The notes beneath the pieces were generated by a model. That model saw only the letters and a program-made list of their open reading frames with translations, was not told the DNA's origin and did no database searches. 64,000 nt of DNA from Climacium dendroides. Lineage: Eukaryota; Streptophyta; Bryopsida; Hypnales; Climaciaceae. Of the stretch, positions 49,467-60,269 are shown in pieces. The stretch is taken from positions 36,022,001-36,086,000 of the forward strand of contig OX467082.1 of the NCBI GenBank assembly GCA_950106755.1, in the 5' to 3' direction. The first letter of the stretch is position 1; the number at the start of each line of letters is the position of its first letter. The position numbers were made by a program, and so were the translations under genes.

Positions 49467-50497
49467 AATTACATGACTCTTATATAAAATATACGCATTA
49501 CCTAAACTAGTATCAAGAATAAGTAGTAGCAAGCGATGCCACCACTTGTGGAAACACAACTATGCTAAGTATTCCATACAACACTAATCCACTAAATCTA
49601 CCCTTCACATCATTTCCTCATATTCCAATAGCATAGGAGATATGTAGTATACCTTTTGGTCTTTATGCCAAATCCACTTATAGTACAACAGATCCTTTGC
49701 TATTGGATCTAGTGATGTGCTAAAAAAGAAAACAAAAATGCAATCAAACTAAACAATAGCAAACATGCATTGGGAGCAATGCATTTGAACAATATCTCCA
49801 CCTTGCTCACTAGCTATACGTGAGTATTGGGGGGACATACTAGCTCTATTTGGCATAACCATCCTAGCTATAAAGAAACCTTGCTTCAAAAATTCATCAA
49901 ATCTATCATGACTACGTGACCCAATCTTTCCAAATTAGAAACCAAGGACTTCATGACTTTCAAGCCAAGGTCCTTTTAAATGCTCTTACCTTTTTTCCCT
50001 ATATAGACTTGCAAATCATAAACATACCTAGATTTATTATTCAAACAACATCAAACCTTAATACCATATTTTACTCACTTTACTGGCATATACTATTTTA
50101 TGTCACACCTTTTATCATAATGGAAGATCATAATTTCATCTATACAAATATAACATTCACAATTGTACAATTCCTTGCAAGTATACACAAAGGACTCAAG
50201 TAACCAATGGACCTTTGCTATTTTATTGTAGTTATCATCCTTCTTGTTTACAATTAATGTGGAATTATCTATCAAATGGATGTTGCAACAAATTTGTTCA
50301 AATCGTGCTCTACACATGGCTACCTTTATAAGAGGGAAACCAAAAAATGTCCTTTTGTTCCAATATAAACGATTATTGGGTAGCTTCTTGAGACCCATGT
50401 AAATACAAATTTTCAACTGACAACAAATCTCTTCAATTAATACATCCTTCCAATTCGGCTCTCTATTACAATTCCAAAGGTTATTGTACCTTAGCTA
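49467..50497 (-). pseudogene. piggyBac-type transposase relic (DDE_Tnp_1_7)
   Basis: The longest open piece starts about 50497. It reads NWKDVLIEEICC, ICIYMGLKKLPNNRLYW, MCRARFEQICCNIHLIDN and ICIDEIMIFHYDKR: the piggyBac core up to the second catalytic region. In the same frame, after a TAG (50095-50093), come YMPVKRVKYGIKV, a TGA (50053-50051) and SRYVYDLQVYIGKKG. A frameshifted tract holds FLKQGFFIARMVMPNR. About 49700-49467 carries WIWHKDQKVYYIS, RVDLVD, KWWHRLLLLILD and NAYILYK, the conserved C-terminal order. piggyBac transposases cut and paste DNA at TTAA, which matches the five TTAA-flanked elements in this window. Several stops and frameshifts make it non-functional. Confidence 0.88.
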
Positions 50498-50761
50498 TCT
50501 AGTATAATGATTTGTTTGCTAACAAATTATTCTCAAGGTTTATGCTAGCCAATATGATTCAAAAAACTTGTGCACAACCACTGGTCACCAAAAAAAAAAT
50601 AGGCCTAACAGTTGGGCTAGTGAATGCAAAGATTTAGCAATAGAATTGTACTAAGGTCTTTCTAATGCTGTTGAGCATATCAATGCTCAAACCAAAAAGA
50701 CTCAAAGTCCAAGTCGGGCACATCTAGAATACTATCCTCTATGACAAGGTTGCTAAAGTAT

Positions 50762-50815
50762 GAGCAAGGAGCGATGAGCATTGAGCGTTGAGCAATGAGT
50801 GTTGAGCATTGAGAA
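50762..50815. repeat. TGAGCRTTGAGC microsatellite-like run
   Basis: GAGCATTGAGCGTTGAGCAA and close variants repeat every 10 bp or so. Nothing coding is evident. Confidence 0.75.
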
Positions 50816-52020
50816 TTTTTTGAAAAATTTGTGGAAAACCTATAATTTTTACCATAAGGGTTTTTGGTCTATGGTTTATTATAAAAGCATAAAACTACAG
50901 ATGCACTCAAAGAGGATGAATAGAGATAAATGGAGATGAATAGAGTTGGATGAATTATTTTTTAGTTGACTTTATTGAATGAAATACATTTGTTCATGAC
51001 ATTGGATGAAAATGAGTTTGGATGATTAATCAATGATTTGAACTATAAAATCATTTGTTTTAGATAAATGTCATTTATCAAGTATATTAAATCCAAGGTT
51101 TAAGTGGATTTTTTAAGCTAAGGACCTATGCTTATATGGTATTCTAAAACCATTTTAGGGTGAAGATACCATTTCTAATTAAAATTCACAATTCTTTTCA
51201 AGCATTTGTAAAGTTCACCAAATTTATTTTTATGCTAACACCAACATTTACTATTTCTAATTACATGTTTTCATCAAAGAGAAGTACCATGTTGCTAATA
51301 GAAAGAAATAGATTCAATCCAAAAAAAATTCTACTAATTGACAACAGTAACCATTATCTCTTGAAGTAGATGCCCTTTTCACTACCACTTTAAAGATCAC
51401 CAAAATGCAAAATAACTTAAGAATATGGTAAAGTGCAAGAATGTAGTGGCCTTTTTAGTCTCAGTACATGACATTAGAAAATCAAGTAACAACAATAGTC
51501 TTTAGAACAAAATCAATTTAACCCAATGCCACATATGGGAGAAGAATGATCACTAGCTTCATTACTATCACTATATGTAAGCCTTGGTGTCTCAACATTT
51601 GCTTTAAGGTCTAAAAACTTTTTGACAACAATATTGTATGAACGATGTTTGGCAATAGAAATGGGTGATGGAGCCTCTGCCATAGATGTCGCTAGAGTCT
51701 CGATGTAACATGGCAAACTCTTTGGACTAGGAGAAGGCGAGAGCACCAAATGCTTGAGAAAATTGCCTCTACAAGATGCAATGATTAAATAATTAGAAAC
51801 TTTGAATAAATTAAAAGACATTGCACAATAAAAGAAAATAAACACATGCCTAAAAGCATCAACAAACTTACTTACAACAACGTCTTTTTCGAGGCCTTGT
51901 AGAAGGCTTGACAATGTCATCGTCATCAGAATCATCCAACACTATAGGCAAAAGCCGCTTAGTTTAGACGGTGGCAGTAGAAGTAGGAAGGATGGTCAAA
52001 TGTTGAAGAAGACCTTCAAA

Positions 52021-54909
52021 CTCGGGGGGTGCTGTGCTTTAAAAAAATAAGGATATATGAGCGACCAACCACTATTTCATAGGGGGCTATTACTTTTTTT
52101 TTTTTTTTTTCACATGCTACAATTATGTAATTTTCTAATTTGGGTTAATAGAGAAGGGGCTTGCATTACTTACAATTCCAATTTTCTATAAATAAATGAT
52201 ATGGTAAATTAGATTGAAAAATTATTCTACTATAATTTTGGCCCAAAATTGAATGGGGTGGTTTGGTTTAGGGAATGTTCTTGACATATATAATGCAGCA
52301 TGGACCCAAAAAATGTTGAGAAAATTTCAGACCAACGACAATTTAAGTTATAACGAAATTTGACAGAAGAAAGCTTTTACTCCAAAAAAAACTTTGGTGT
52401 CACCCTTTACTTGATATCTCACAAGATTCAGTCTTATGTGGGAGCTGACTGCACATGAACTCTTCGACGAACTGCTTGCCGCAGCCAAGTCTTCACAACA
52501 CTTCGTATGAACCAGGCCATGGATGTGATTCTCTAAGTTCTGTCTAAGGTTCCCCTTCTGCGGGCACATGAGCAGTAGTTCTCCATCGAGCTTGCAACGC
52601 ACCTTGAACCAAAAGGACTTCAACTGGGGAACACCCACATCTCCGACTATTACAAACGGAGGATCATTTGAGGAGATCAAGTCATTCACACTTTGAAGAA
52701 TGCTAATACCTTCCTCCACGAGTCGCCGGTGATCTGCTGGTGTCAAAATGATGGGTTTGCTGGACTTGCCCTCCTTTGGGTGGTCGCTGTACACTAAACC
52801 CCTCTTCCTGCACCATTGCTTGATGTGGAGAGCTGAATGTAAATGACTCTTCTTGAAATTTGCAAATAGGTTTTGCACTGCAATCCGGGAGTGATCACGG
52901 CCCGTACCCCCAATTTCTCTCTTACACTCCCCGCAATATATCTTCACAACAGCCAAGCCACAGTGATTGTAAGTTTTTAGGTCCCACTTGTGATCTGCAA
53001 AATCAAGTGACTCTAGCTCCCTTCTCAGCTTTTCTGCACCCTGCTTGTAATTCTCAAGCACATCAGTGGCTAATAGCGTGGATTGTAGCAGGGTCTCCTC
53101 GAGCACATCAGTAGGTGACAGTGTCGGCTGTGGCTCAGCCTCGTCGTCTTCAGGAAATTCTGGAACTTCAGTGGGATGCCCTAAACCGGCAGCTCCTACC
53201 TCCTCCAACGTCCGTGCAGCACCGGCGTGCAAGACATCCGTGCCACACGGTTGGACACCTCCCAAACCCGTAAGTTGCCCTAGTTGCTCCGCTGCCAAGT
53301 CGCTGCTCCTTGTGTCGGCCTGGTCTCCAACATGACACCGCTTGCGACGTCCGGCGTCGCCCTCCACCGACGGAATTACATAAACGCGTTCTTTAACCGA
53401 GTTCATGGCCTCGAACCGCTTTGGTATTCGGCATGCATCATCTAAGTCCCAAAAAAGCAAAGGCCACTCCACGCATTCCCCGTTCTCCAAGCGCATGCGC
53501 AAATCCGCATAAGTATCGCTGGAGTTGCAAAAAAACGGACTAAGTAGCTCCGACCGCCCCACATCATCCTCCACAGAGTACAATCTGATCTTGTAATTGA
53601 GCGCCATCATCCACGCCCCTAAACCCTACGTTCAACAAATTGAATCTGTCATTACACCACGCAGCACATCTGGATCCAGAACACAAGAGCAACGCACCCT
53701 AAACCCTGAAAGGTAAACCACAAATTAACAAGAGCCTGAAGACCACAAGACAACCGCAATACAAAACCCTACGTTGCCCAATTCAGAGACTAGCAATACT
53801 TCAAAGCAGCAGGTGCCAAGATGATCGCAGCGACCCCAAGCACCATGTGACGCTGTCACGCAAGAAAAAGACACAGAAAAAACAATTCCCCAAACCCTGA
53901 AGTCGTAAAGCCTAAAACCAAAACATAGATCTGCACCAAACCGTAACGGATTTGCAACAAAACGTAACGAGGGCTGCTTGGGGATGCTCCCAACAAACCA
54001 ACCATAGCCAAACAACAAAATTGATTGCACAAACCGTAGCCAAACAACAAAATTGATTGCACAAACCCGTAGCCAAACAACGAAATTGATTGCACAAACC
54101 GTAAACCCTACACGCACAACACAGATCCGCCCCAAACCGTAACGAGGGCTGCTATGGGACACCCGAAACTGAACGGGCGCACAAACCGTAAACCCCGTAT
54201 CCAGCAAACTGAGGTCCTTGCACAAACCCTCCACCTCGTCCAAAGCAAATTGATTGCACAAACCCTCCACCTCGTCGACAGCAAACTCAGGTCCTTGCAC
54301 ACGCCACGGCCGGATTCTTGCACACGTCGGGAGATTGCACCCAGTCCCGACCAATTGAACAAACCCTAAACCTCTTCCTTGCAAACTCAGACGCAACGGT
54401 CGGCTTCAAGTGAACTGACCCCTAAGCCGAGTTGAGCCAGATTGCCCTGACCCCTAAGCCGAAAACCCCATCACTGAGTACCCTAAACGAGATCTGCACA
54501 ATCTTGTATTCTGTAATATTAAATCATACTCCGTATTAACTTACAGTAGTCAGACCCTAAATTATGTATCCATGTACAATGTATAACACTTAGTTGTAAG
54601 AGTAGTTAAGTCACTGTAGGAATCCGAGAGTCTTACATGAACTAAGATGTATATTTCCTATAGTACAATAAGCAATTTCAGACATTTGGCCAAAGAATTT
54701 AATATAAAGGGGGCTATTTTAGTACTACTGCAATTTCTAATGGGGCCTATTATTCCATACCCTATAGTACTTTAAAGACATCCAATGCCATATTCTATAC
54801 CCTATAGTACTCTAAACTCTTTTATAATTTTTAGCCCGAATGAATAAAAAATACCCTATCATTTTTTCGCTCATAGTTTGCTAATCCGCCCGATGACTAG
54901 ACCTCCGAG
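52021..54909 (-). mobile_element. 2.9-kb hAT-like transposon, copy 2, inserted in an exon
   Basis: It is the reverse-oriented near-twin of copy 1. The end at 52021 reads CTCGGGGGGTGCTGTG. The other end, at 54909, is altered: reverse complemented it reads CTCGGAGGTCTAGTCATC, against CTCGGGGGGTGTAGTCATC in copy 1. A perfect 8-bp duplication, CCTTCAAA, flanks it (52013-52020 and 54910-54917). It lacks 42 bp present in copy 1 at 30592-30633, where CTCAGTGATGG is duplicated, and has a longer T-run near 52090. Excision on paper of the element with one duplication restores an open exon of the methyltransferase gene. Confidence 0.93.
52348..53610 (-). CDS. 420-aa two-module Cys/His protein, copy 2
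   Basis: This is identical to the protein of copy 1 except Ser for Pro at residue 20 (a C-to-T change). All Cys and His of both modules are kept. The leader upstream (53615-54400) is also nearly identical. The ORF has no stops although it sits inside a decayed host gene, so the insertion is younger than much of the surrounding decay or the ORF was intact on arrival. Function unknown; see copy 1 for domain positions. Confidence 0.72.
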   Translation of the reverse strand: MMALNYKIRLYSVEDDVGRSELLSPFFCNSSDTYADLRMRLENGECVEWPLLFWDLDDACRIPKRFEAMNSVKERVYVIPSVEGDAGRRKRCHVGDQADTRSSDLAAEQLGQLTGLGGVQPCGTDVLHAGAARTLEEVGAAGLGHPTEVPEFPEDDEAEPQPTLSPTDVLEETLLQSTLLATDVLENYKQGAEKLRRELESLDFADHKWDLKTYNHCGLAVVKIYCGECKREIGGTGRDHSRIAVQNLFANFKKSHLHSALHIKQWCRKRGLVYSDHPKEGKSSKPIILTPADHRRLVEEGISILQSVNDLISSNDPPFVIVGDVGVPQLKSFWFKVRCKLDGELLLMCPQKGNLRQNLENHIHGLVHTKCCEDLAAASSSSKSSCAVSSHIRLNLVRYQVKGDTKVFFGVKAFFCQISL

Positions 54910-55428
54910 CCTTCAAAAATCTCACTATCGCTCTCCAAGGCCACCAAATGACGTCCAATGTTGTGGCATGCATGGATAGAGGCCCCTGTTTATTGAATGC
55001 AATGTCATCAGTTGCACCAAATATGTTACATACAATGTAAAAATTATATGGTTTCAATAATAAAAAGTAATGACTAATGAAAGGTACCTATAGATGCAAA
55101 ACAATCCAATACCACATCACCAGGTTTTGAAGATGCCTCGAATAGTAGCTGTACAAATAGAGGATCTTTCTCACGGGCACCTCTCCACGGAATATTACCA
55201 TTTATGAGCTAAGTATGCAAGGAGGTATAGTTGTGGAGAAGGTCAACCTCTTCAAGGTTTTTACCTGCATCACTAAGTTGTTGGTTTATAGTGATAGAAA
55301 ATTTGGATTCCACCAATGTTTCCTCCCATTGTCTTCGTACAAATAAGAGGATCTTAAAGCGTTGTGACTGCAAGGGATAAACAAGTATGACAATTAGTAT
55401 TTGACAAATACAATTTTACTAGTACTAT

Positions 55429-55724
55429 ACCAAAATGTGGTAAAAAGACCCACAGTCAAAATTCATTGTAGTTTTTTTCTCCACAATGTTGTACATGCTA
55501 TTGACTATTGCTGCAATTTTTTTTTTTCATTTTCTAACTCAATTTTTGGAATTTGATGACATGTAATATACCATTGGAAAGGTATTACATGCTATGAAAT
55601 TCCAAAAATTCAATTCAAAAATTGAAAAGGAAGGCTGCAGCTGTAGTTAACAACATGTACAGCATTGTGGAGAAAAGAACCGTAGTGAATTTTGACTGCG
55701 TTTCCTTCTTACCACACTTTGGTA
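55429..55724. repeat. About 295-bp foldback element in an intron
   Basis: ACCAAAATGTGGTAA at the left mirrors TTACCACACTTTGGT at the right. Inner blocks such as CAGTCAAAATTCA / TGAATTTTGACTG and CCACAATG / CATTGTGG also pair, giving arms of about 140 bp. It lies between two exons of the methyltransferase relic. It is a MITE-like element; the target duplication is not clear. Confidence 0.75.
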
Positions 55725-57599
55725 TGGTACAACTATAAGATAATAATCAAAATATTTATAAACTTGTAAAATGTAAATTTTCTCATATGAATGAAAAAAA
55801 AATTGATTATATACCTCAGCCCAAAATGAGGCCTTATAGGGTCAAGTCTTTAAGGTCATTGTATTGAAACCGACGGCGGGGAATCTGAAACCCTCTCTAG
55901 AAGTCTTACTTGAATTCCACCAACTAAGCAACGAACCTTGTGGTTTGGTTGAACTTGGCATGTAGAAATCCTTTGAAGTTTCTCCAAAGACATCTCAGGC
56001 TTCTTGTTGGCGCTGTAATGCAAGTTAATTTGAAATTTGAAAAGACATAAGTATAGTAAAAATCAAGTCCAAAAATAATCATATAAATAATAAAAAGTAA
56101 GTAGGCATAATAATATACCTCTTCTAGGAATCCAACGCCATTTTTTGAATTTGCAATGGCGGATTGTTTATCAAACTCCGTTCGAAATTCTTTGATAGTT
56201 GCAGTGGTGGCTTGAGTCATGGCCTCATGAACACCCTTTGGAGTTCATTCTTCCAACCGTGTCTTCTCATAGTAAGTTCACACAGCCACATCTGAAATAG
56301 TAGCAATTTCTTGTTGCACATGAAAAACATGAACTTGAAATCAGTATAAAATGAATTTTACAAATCATAACAATTGAATGAAAAAGTATTACAAACAAAA
56401 GATACTCACTAGATGAAGGAATTGTATGAAGATGAGAGATGTCAATGAATACCAAGCACCTGGTAGCTTTCTGGCCTCACATTTCTTGTAATCTTCATCA
56501 CTTAGAAGTCTCTTGAACTCTTCCAATTGCAAGTTGTCATAGGTACTCATTCTATGCAATTATTGAACCAAGTTGCTTTTGACATGGGAGTGCTCTGTAG
56601 ATCTGCAAATATCAATGAAAATAGAATGTAAGATGAATGAATGTGAAAGCATAGAATATTACAATACAATTGAAGAAGCGGTAAAATAAAATAAATATTG
56701 ATTCAACAAACATTGGAACTCACCAATTGATGTCATTCATAGCCTCCAATAGAATGCATGTACGACCTTTGGACACCAATAACATATAATCAACAAGCAA
56801 ATGCCACTTGCGGTCATGACGATGCATTCTGTGGATGTAAGCATACCAAGTCGCCAATCTGTGATTGCCATTCCATATGAAAAATATGTGATTTGACAAG
56901 TATGAGATGGTTGGTTGAGAACTCAACCAACACTCAAATTGGTCATTCTCGTGTATTCAGTGTTCATCCCACGTCTCTACGATCTCAAGTGTCACTAACT
57001 TAGAAGCTCCCTTGTCATTTGTTGTTAACACGTAAAGTACACGATCACCTTGTCGATATCCATGAACAAACTCAGCCTCCAATCATTTCACTTAACTTTG
57101 GAGAAGAAGACAAACCAACGGAAGCCCAATCATCTTGCAGAAAGGAATATCAAATTGAGATCCTGAACCACTACCATTGAAGAGCATGTTGTTGATGATT
57201 GCATTGGAGTCCAATTTCTGACCATTTCGCACATTCACTTCCACCTCATCTATCGTTCGCCCTTCAAAAACTTGATCAACACTTTGAATATCAATGGTGT
57301 TGTTAACCTACAATCAATAGAAAATTGAACTCAAGTTATAGTTAACATTAAGAAGTCATGGAAATGAAAACAAATATGACGACAACTATAATACAAAATC
57401 AATCATAGAATTTATTATACAAAAATAAATAGAAATGCATCTAACCTGAGGATTGCCAACCACAAGTTAAGAATCATCATTGGTGACTAGCTCCAAGCGC
57501 TCCATTTATTGAAGCCCTCCATCGATGTCCATAAAGCTCTGTTTTGAAAAAACAAGAATAAGTATTTTTTACATCTTTATTAAAAATCAGCCTAAGTAG

Positions 57600-59412
57600 T
57601 GACTATATTAACGAGGTTACATTTTCAGCCCAAAGCAAGCATCGAGAAAATACATTTTAACCCTCAGACTTAAGTTTAGATTCTCTAAGTGAGTGTTTAG
57701 AATACATTGATAAAAGTGACCTTGTTAACGAGGTCTGTTTTGCCAATGTATTTCAATAGTGTAAAGAAAGAACAATGAAGGCTAAAGTGAAAACTGAACT
57801 ATGTAAGTGATCCCTAAAAAATCCGAAGAAAGAAGCCTCGTCAATGAGGCTACTTTTTCCAATGTATTTCAGTAGTAAGAAGGCAAAGAAATGAAGCCTA
57901 AAGTGAAAACTGAATTCTCTTAGTAATCCCTTTAAACCCTGAAAAAATGACCTCGTTGACGAGGTCACATTTTGCAATCCATTTCAGTAGTCTCTTAGAG
58001 AAAACTGAAGTAAAAATTAGAATTGAACTGTCTTTGTCATCTCTCTAAACCCTTGGAAAAGTGACCCCGTTAACAAGGTCATATTTTACAATCCATTTCA
58101 GCAGTCTCTTAGAGAAAACTGAAGCCTAAAATGAAAACTAAACTATCTTTGTCACCTCTCTAAACCCTTGGAAAAGTGACCTCGTTGACGAGGTCACATT
58201 TTGCAATCTAATTCAGTAAACTTTACTAGAATTTTGCAATCTGAATCCTAAACTGAAATTGTCTTAGTGATTTCAGAAATCTCAGAAAAGTGACCTCGTT
58301 GACGAGGTCACATTTTACAACACTACTGGAAAATGGTGTCCAAGTCAACAAAAATTTAATAAGTTTTTGTTGACTGCGATACTGTATTGACCGTTTTAAC
58401 AATTTTTTCTTAATTTGAACAAATGGGCATTGAATTTTTGTTGCTTTAAATAGTACAACATCCACATCAACAAAAATGTTAACACTTCTTTGTTAAGAAG
58501 ACAACCTCTTATACACTAGTGATGTAATAGAGGTGATTTTGGTGACATAAGAGAGGAGAAGACAAGCTCTTTATACAAATAGGGTGATAAAAGGTCAAAA
58601 CAAACCATATGGGATACATGAATCATTCATAGTCTTAATTCACATATCCCATATGGTTTGTTTTATCTCCTACCACCCCATTTCTATAAAGAGATTGTCT
58701 CCTTTAACCTTCTATCACCGAAGTCACCTCTCCTCTATCACTAAATACTTAGTCCTATGAAACTTGTCTCCTAAATTATTTGTAAATTCTAGCTTTCTTG
58801 TAATTAAATTGTAAAGTCTAATTTTTGGTCATTTATATGTGTTAGTTTTGGCCTACATGGCAGTTTGTATTGGGTTGGTTCTTGGCTTGGCATATGCTTG
58901 TCATTCATTGAGCAAATTTAAAAATGAATTAATATTATTATTTTTCTGATTTGGCCACCATAACAAAATGGACAACAGTTTTTTGTTAGGTATTGTCCAA
59001 GACATTGTCACCCTAAACACCCTCAATACCTTTTTATTAATTTTTTGTTGACATGGTCATTTTTTTTCTACTAGTGCAATCTAATTCAGCAAACCTTACG
59101 AGAGAAAGCAAAATCTGAATCCTAAACTGAAATTATCTTAGTGATTTCAGAAATCTCAAAAAAGTGACCTCATTGACGAGGTCACATTTTCCAATCTAAT
59201 TCAACAACATGTAGAAAGAATTTGAAATTATGCATCAAAATTAGAAATCGTCTTCGTAAGACTGTAAAGAACCCAAGAATGTGACCTCGTCAACGAGGTC
59301 ACATTTCAAACCCTGAAATTGCAATCTTCTGAAAATCATACATCAAAACCGGAACCGTTTGAGTGATCTCTTAAATCCTTGAAAAAGTGACCTCGTCAAC
59401 GAGGTCAAGTTT
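57600..59412. repeat. Array of about ten palindrome-centred repeats, 107-118-bp spacing
   Basis: TGACCTCGTTGACGAGGTCA, or the variant with CA for TG in the centre, recurs at about 57720, 57833, 57950, 58064, 58178, 58291, 59165, 59282 and 59388, with a weak first copy near 57605. Each is a 9-bp inverted repeat around two bases, followed by CATTTTGCAATC-like and ATTTCAGTAG-like sequence. The palindrome is better kept than the rest of the unit. Spacing is not a multiple of three. A CACTA-type element splits one unit. The array lies between the putative first exon (59598-59450) and the next exon (57532) of the methyltransferase relic. Confidence 0.85.
58321..59076. mobile_element. Non-autonomous CACTA-type element
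   Basis: It begins CACTACTGGAAAATGG and ends TTTTTTCTACTAGTG, flanked by a 3-bp duplication CAA (58318-58320 and 59077-59079). The inner flanks CAAGTCAACAAAAA and its mirror TTTTTGTTGACATGG extend the inverted ends. The centre (about 58510-58745) is a large hairpin with AAACAAACCATATGGGATA and its complement. It is 756 bp with no ORF. Confidence 0.88.
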
Positions 59413-59449
59413 ACAACCTGAAAAATGGGTGTTCAGAAATGGCACCTCT

Positions 59450-59598
59450 TGAGGATTTGTAGGAACTTGAACTTCCATCGTATTGCCACCTTTAATGGTG
59501 TCGGAGACACCCTCCCCACTGTCGCCGCGTGCCTCTCCATCCTTGTATAGCATGCCACTCCATAAGATCATTTTGGAAGCAACCCTAAGCCAAAACAC
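59450..59598 (-). pseudogene. Putative 5' exon of the ParB-like/methyltransferase relic
   Basis: This minus-strand frame reads MILWSGMLYKDGEARGDSGE and later NTMEVQVPTNPQE, then meets a donor-like AAGAG/GTGCC before the palindromic array. It is GC-richer than its surroundings, and its frame could join the exon at 57532. The link is inferred from position only. Confidence 0.35.
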
Positions 59599-60269
59599 AA
59601 CAATAGAGAAGAAAGAGAACTACACCAAAGCAAGCCGAAGATCAGCCCATGGAGTTGTTCTTTGGTTTCAAAAAGATGGTTTCAAGCAATGTAGAAGGAT
59701 GAGATTGGTAGATTTAGGCCAAGAGAATCTTTCTAATAAAATCTGCAATTTCATAGATTTTTGGTTCAAAGTTTTTGGAGCACATAGATTATAACTTCAA
59801 AAGTAATCCCATTTTTTTTTTCAGATTTTTTGAAGTTACAAGGAATTTTATAAAAATCGGCAAAGTCTTCTACAAATATTTGGGCAAGATTTGGCTGAAA
59901 AATCAGTTGATTCTGAAGATTTTCGAGAAGATTCCAAGATGCTGAATTAGTTTTTAGGCCGTAGAACATTCAAAAATGCTCCATTTTTGCGTGCTATATA
60001 CCATTGGAATCATCTTCTCAAAATACACGAAATGAAGTTTGGTGTCAAATTCACCTTTAACAAAAAATATTCAACACATACAATTAACTCCTCACAATCT
60101 AATGGCTCCAGTCCTTACCAACTCTGCGCTGATCACTAGGGACATGTTCTTATCTAGCATACTCGGTTGGCATACGTGTAAATGACCTATTCGGATTTCT
60201 TTTTGTTAGTTTGAGTGTTATTTTTTTTTGTGTTTTTTCATGCTTTTGTTTATTTTTTGAGTAAATGAT

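Larger units (their letters stand above)
51513..57532 (-). pseudogene. ParB-like / DNA N4-N6 methyltransferase gene relic
   Basis: One frame runs through 57532-57446, 57307-56724, 56602-56460, 56291-56119, 56012-55815, 55367-55088, 54985-54910 (resuming 52012-51872) and 51768-51513, all with GT/AG borders and matching phases. The second segment has SNHIFFIWNGNHRLATW, like the GNHR core of ParB/sulfiredoxin-type domains. Then come NGNIPWRGARERDP and SSKPGDVVLDCFASIG, joined to ASIHACHNIGRHLVALESDS: motif I and the following strands of amino-methyltransferases (PF01555 style, catalytic motif expected upstream). A basic RPRKRRCC tail follows. No clear DPPY/SPPY motif IV was found. Around a dozen in-frame stops occur, e.g. 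57094-57092, 57085-57083, 56959-56957 and 55211-55209. The seventh exon is split by transposon copy 2. A further 5' exon may lie at 59598-59450. Confidence 0.65.

Noticed and set aside
48220..50497. Complete piggyBac element from the TTAA end at 48220 to beyond the transposase
   Set aside because: No matching right end with TTAA could be found to the right of 50.5 kb. Only a solitary end is reported.
51513..57532. In-frame stops corrected by U-to-C RNA editing, as in hornworts and ferns
   Set aside because: That editing is organellar. The exon is also split by a transposon, so decay is the simpler reading.
57600..59412. CRISPR-like array
   Set aside because: Palindromic repeats with spacers recall CRISPR, but units are 107-118 bp, spacers are homologous to each other, and the DNA is a plant nuclear intron.
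57753..59598. Repeated peptide (DLVNEVTF-like) in minus-strand frames of the palindromic array
   Set aside because: Unit lengths are not multiples of three and the frame is lost between units, so it is not a coding repeat.
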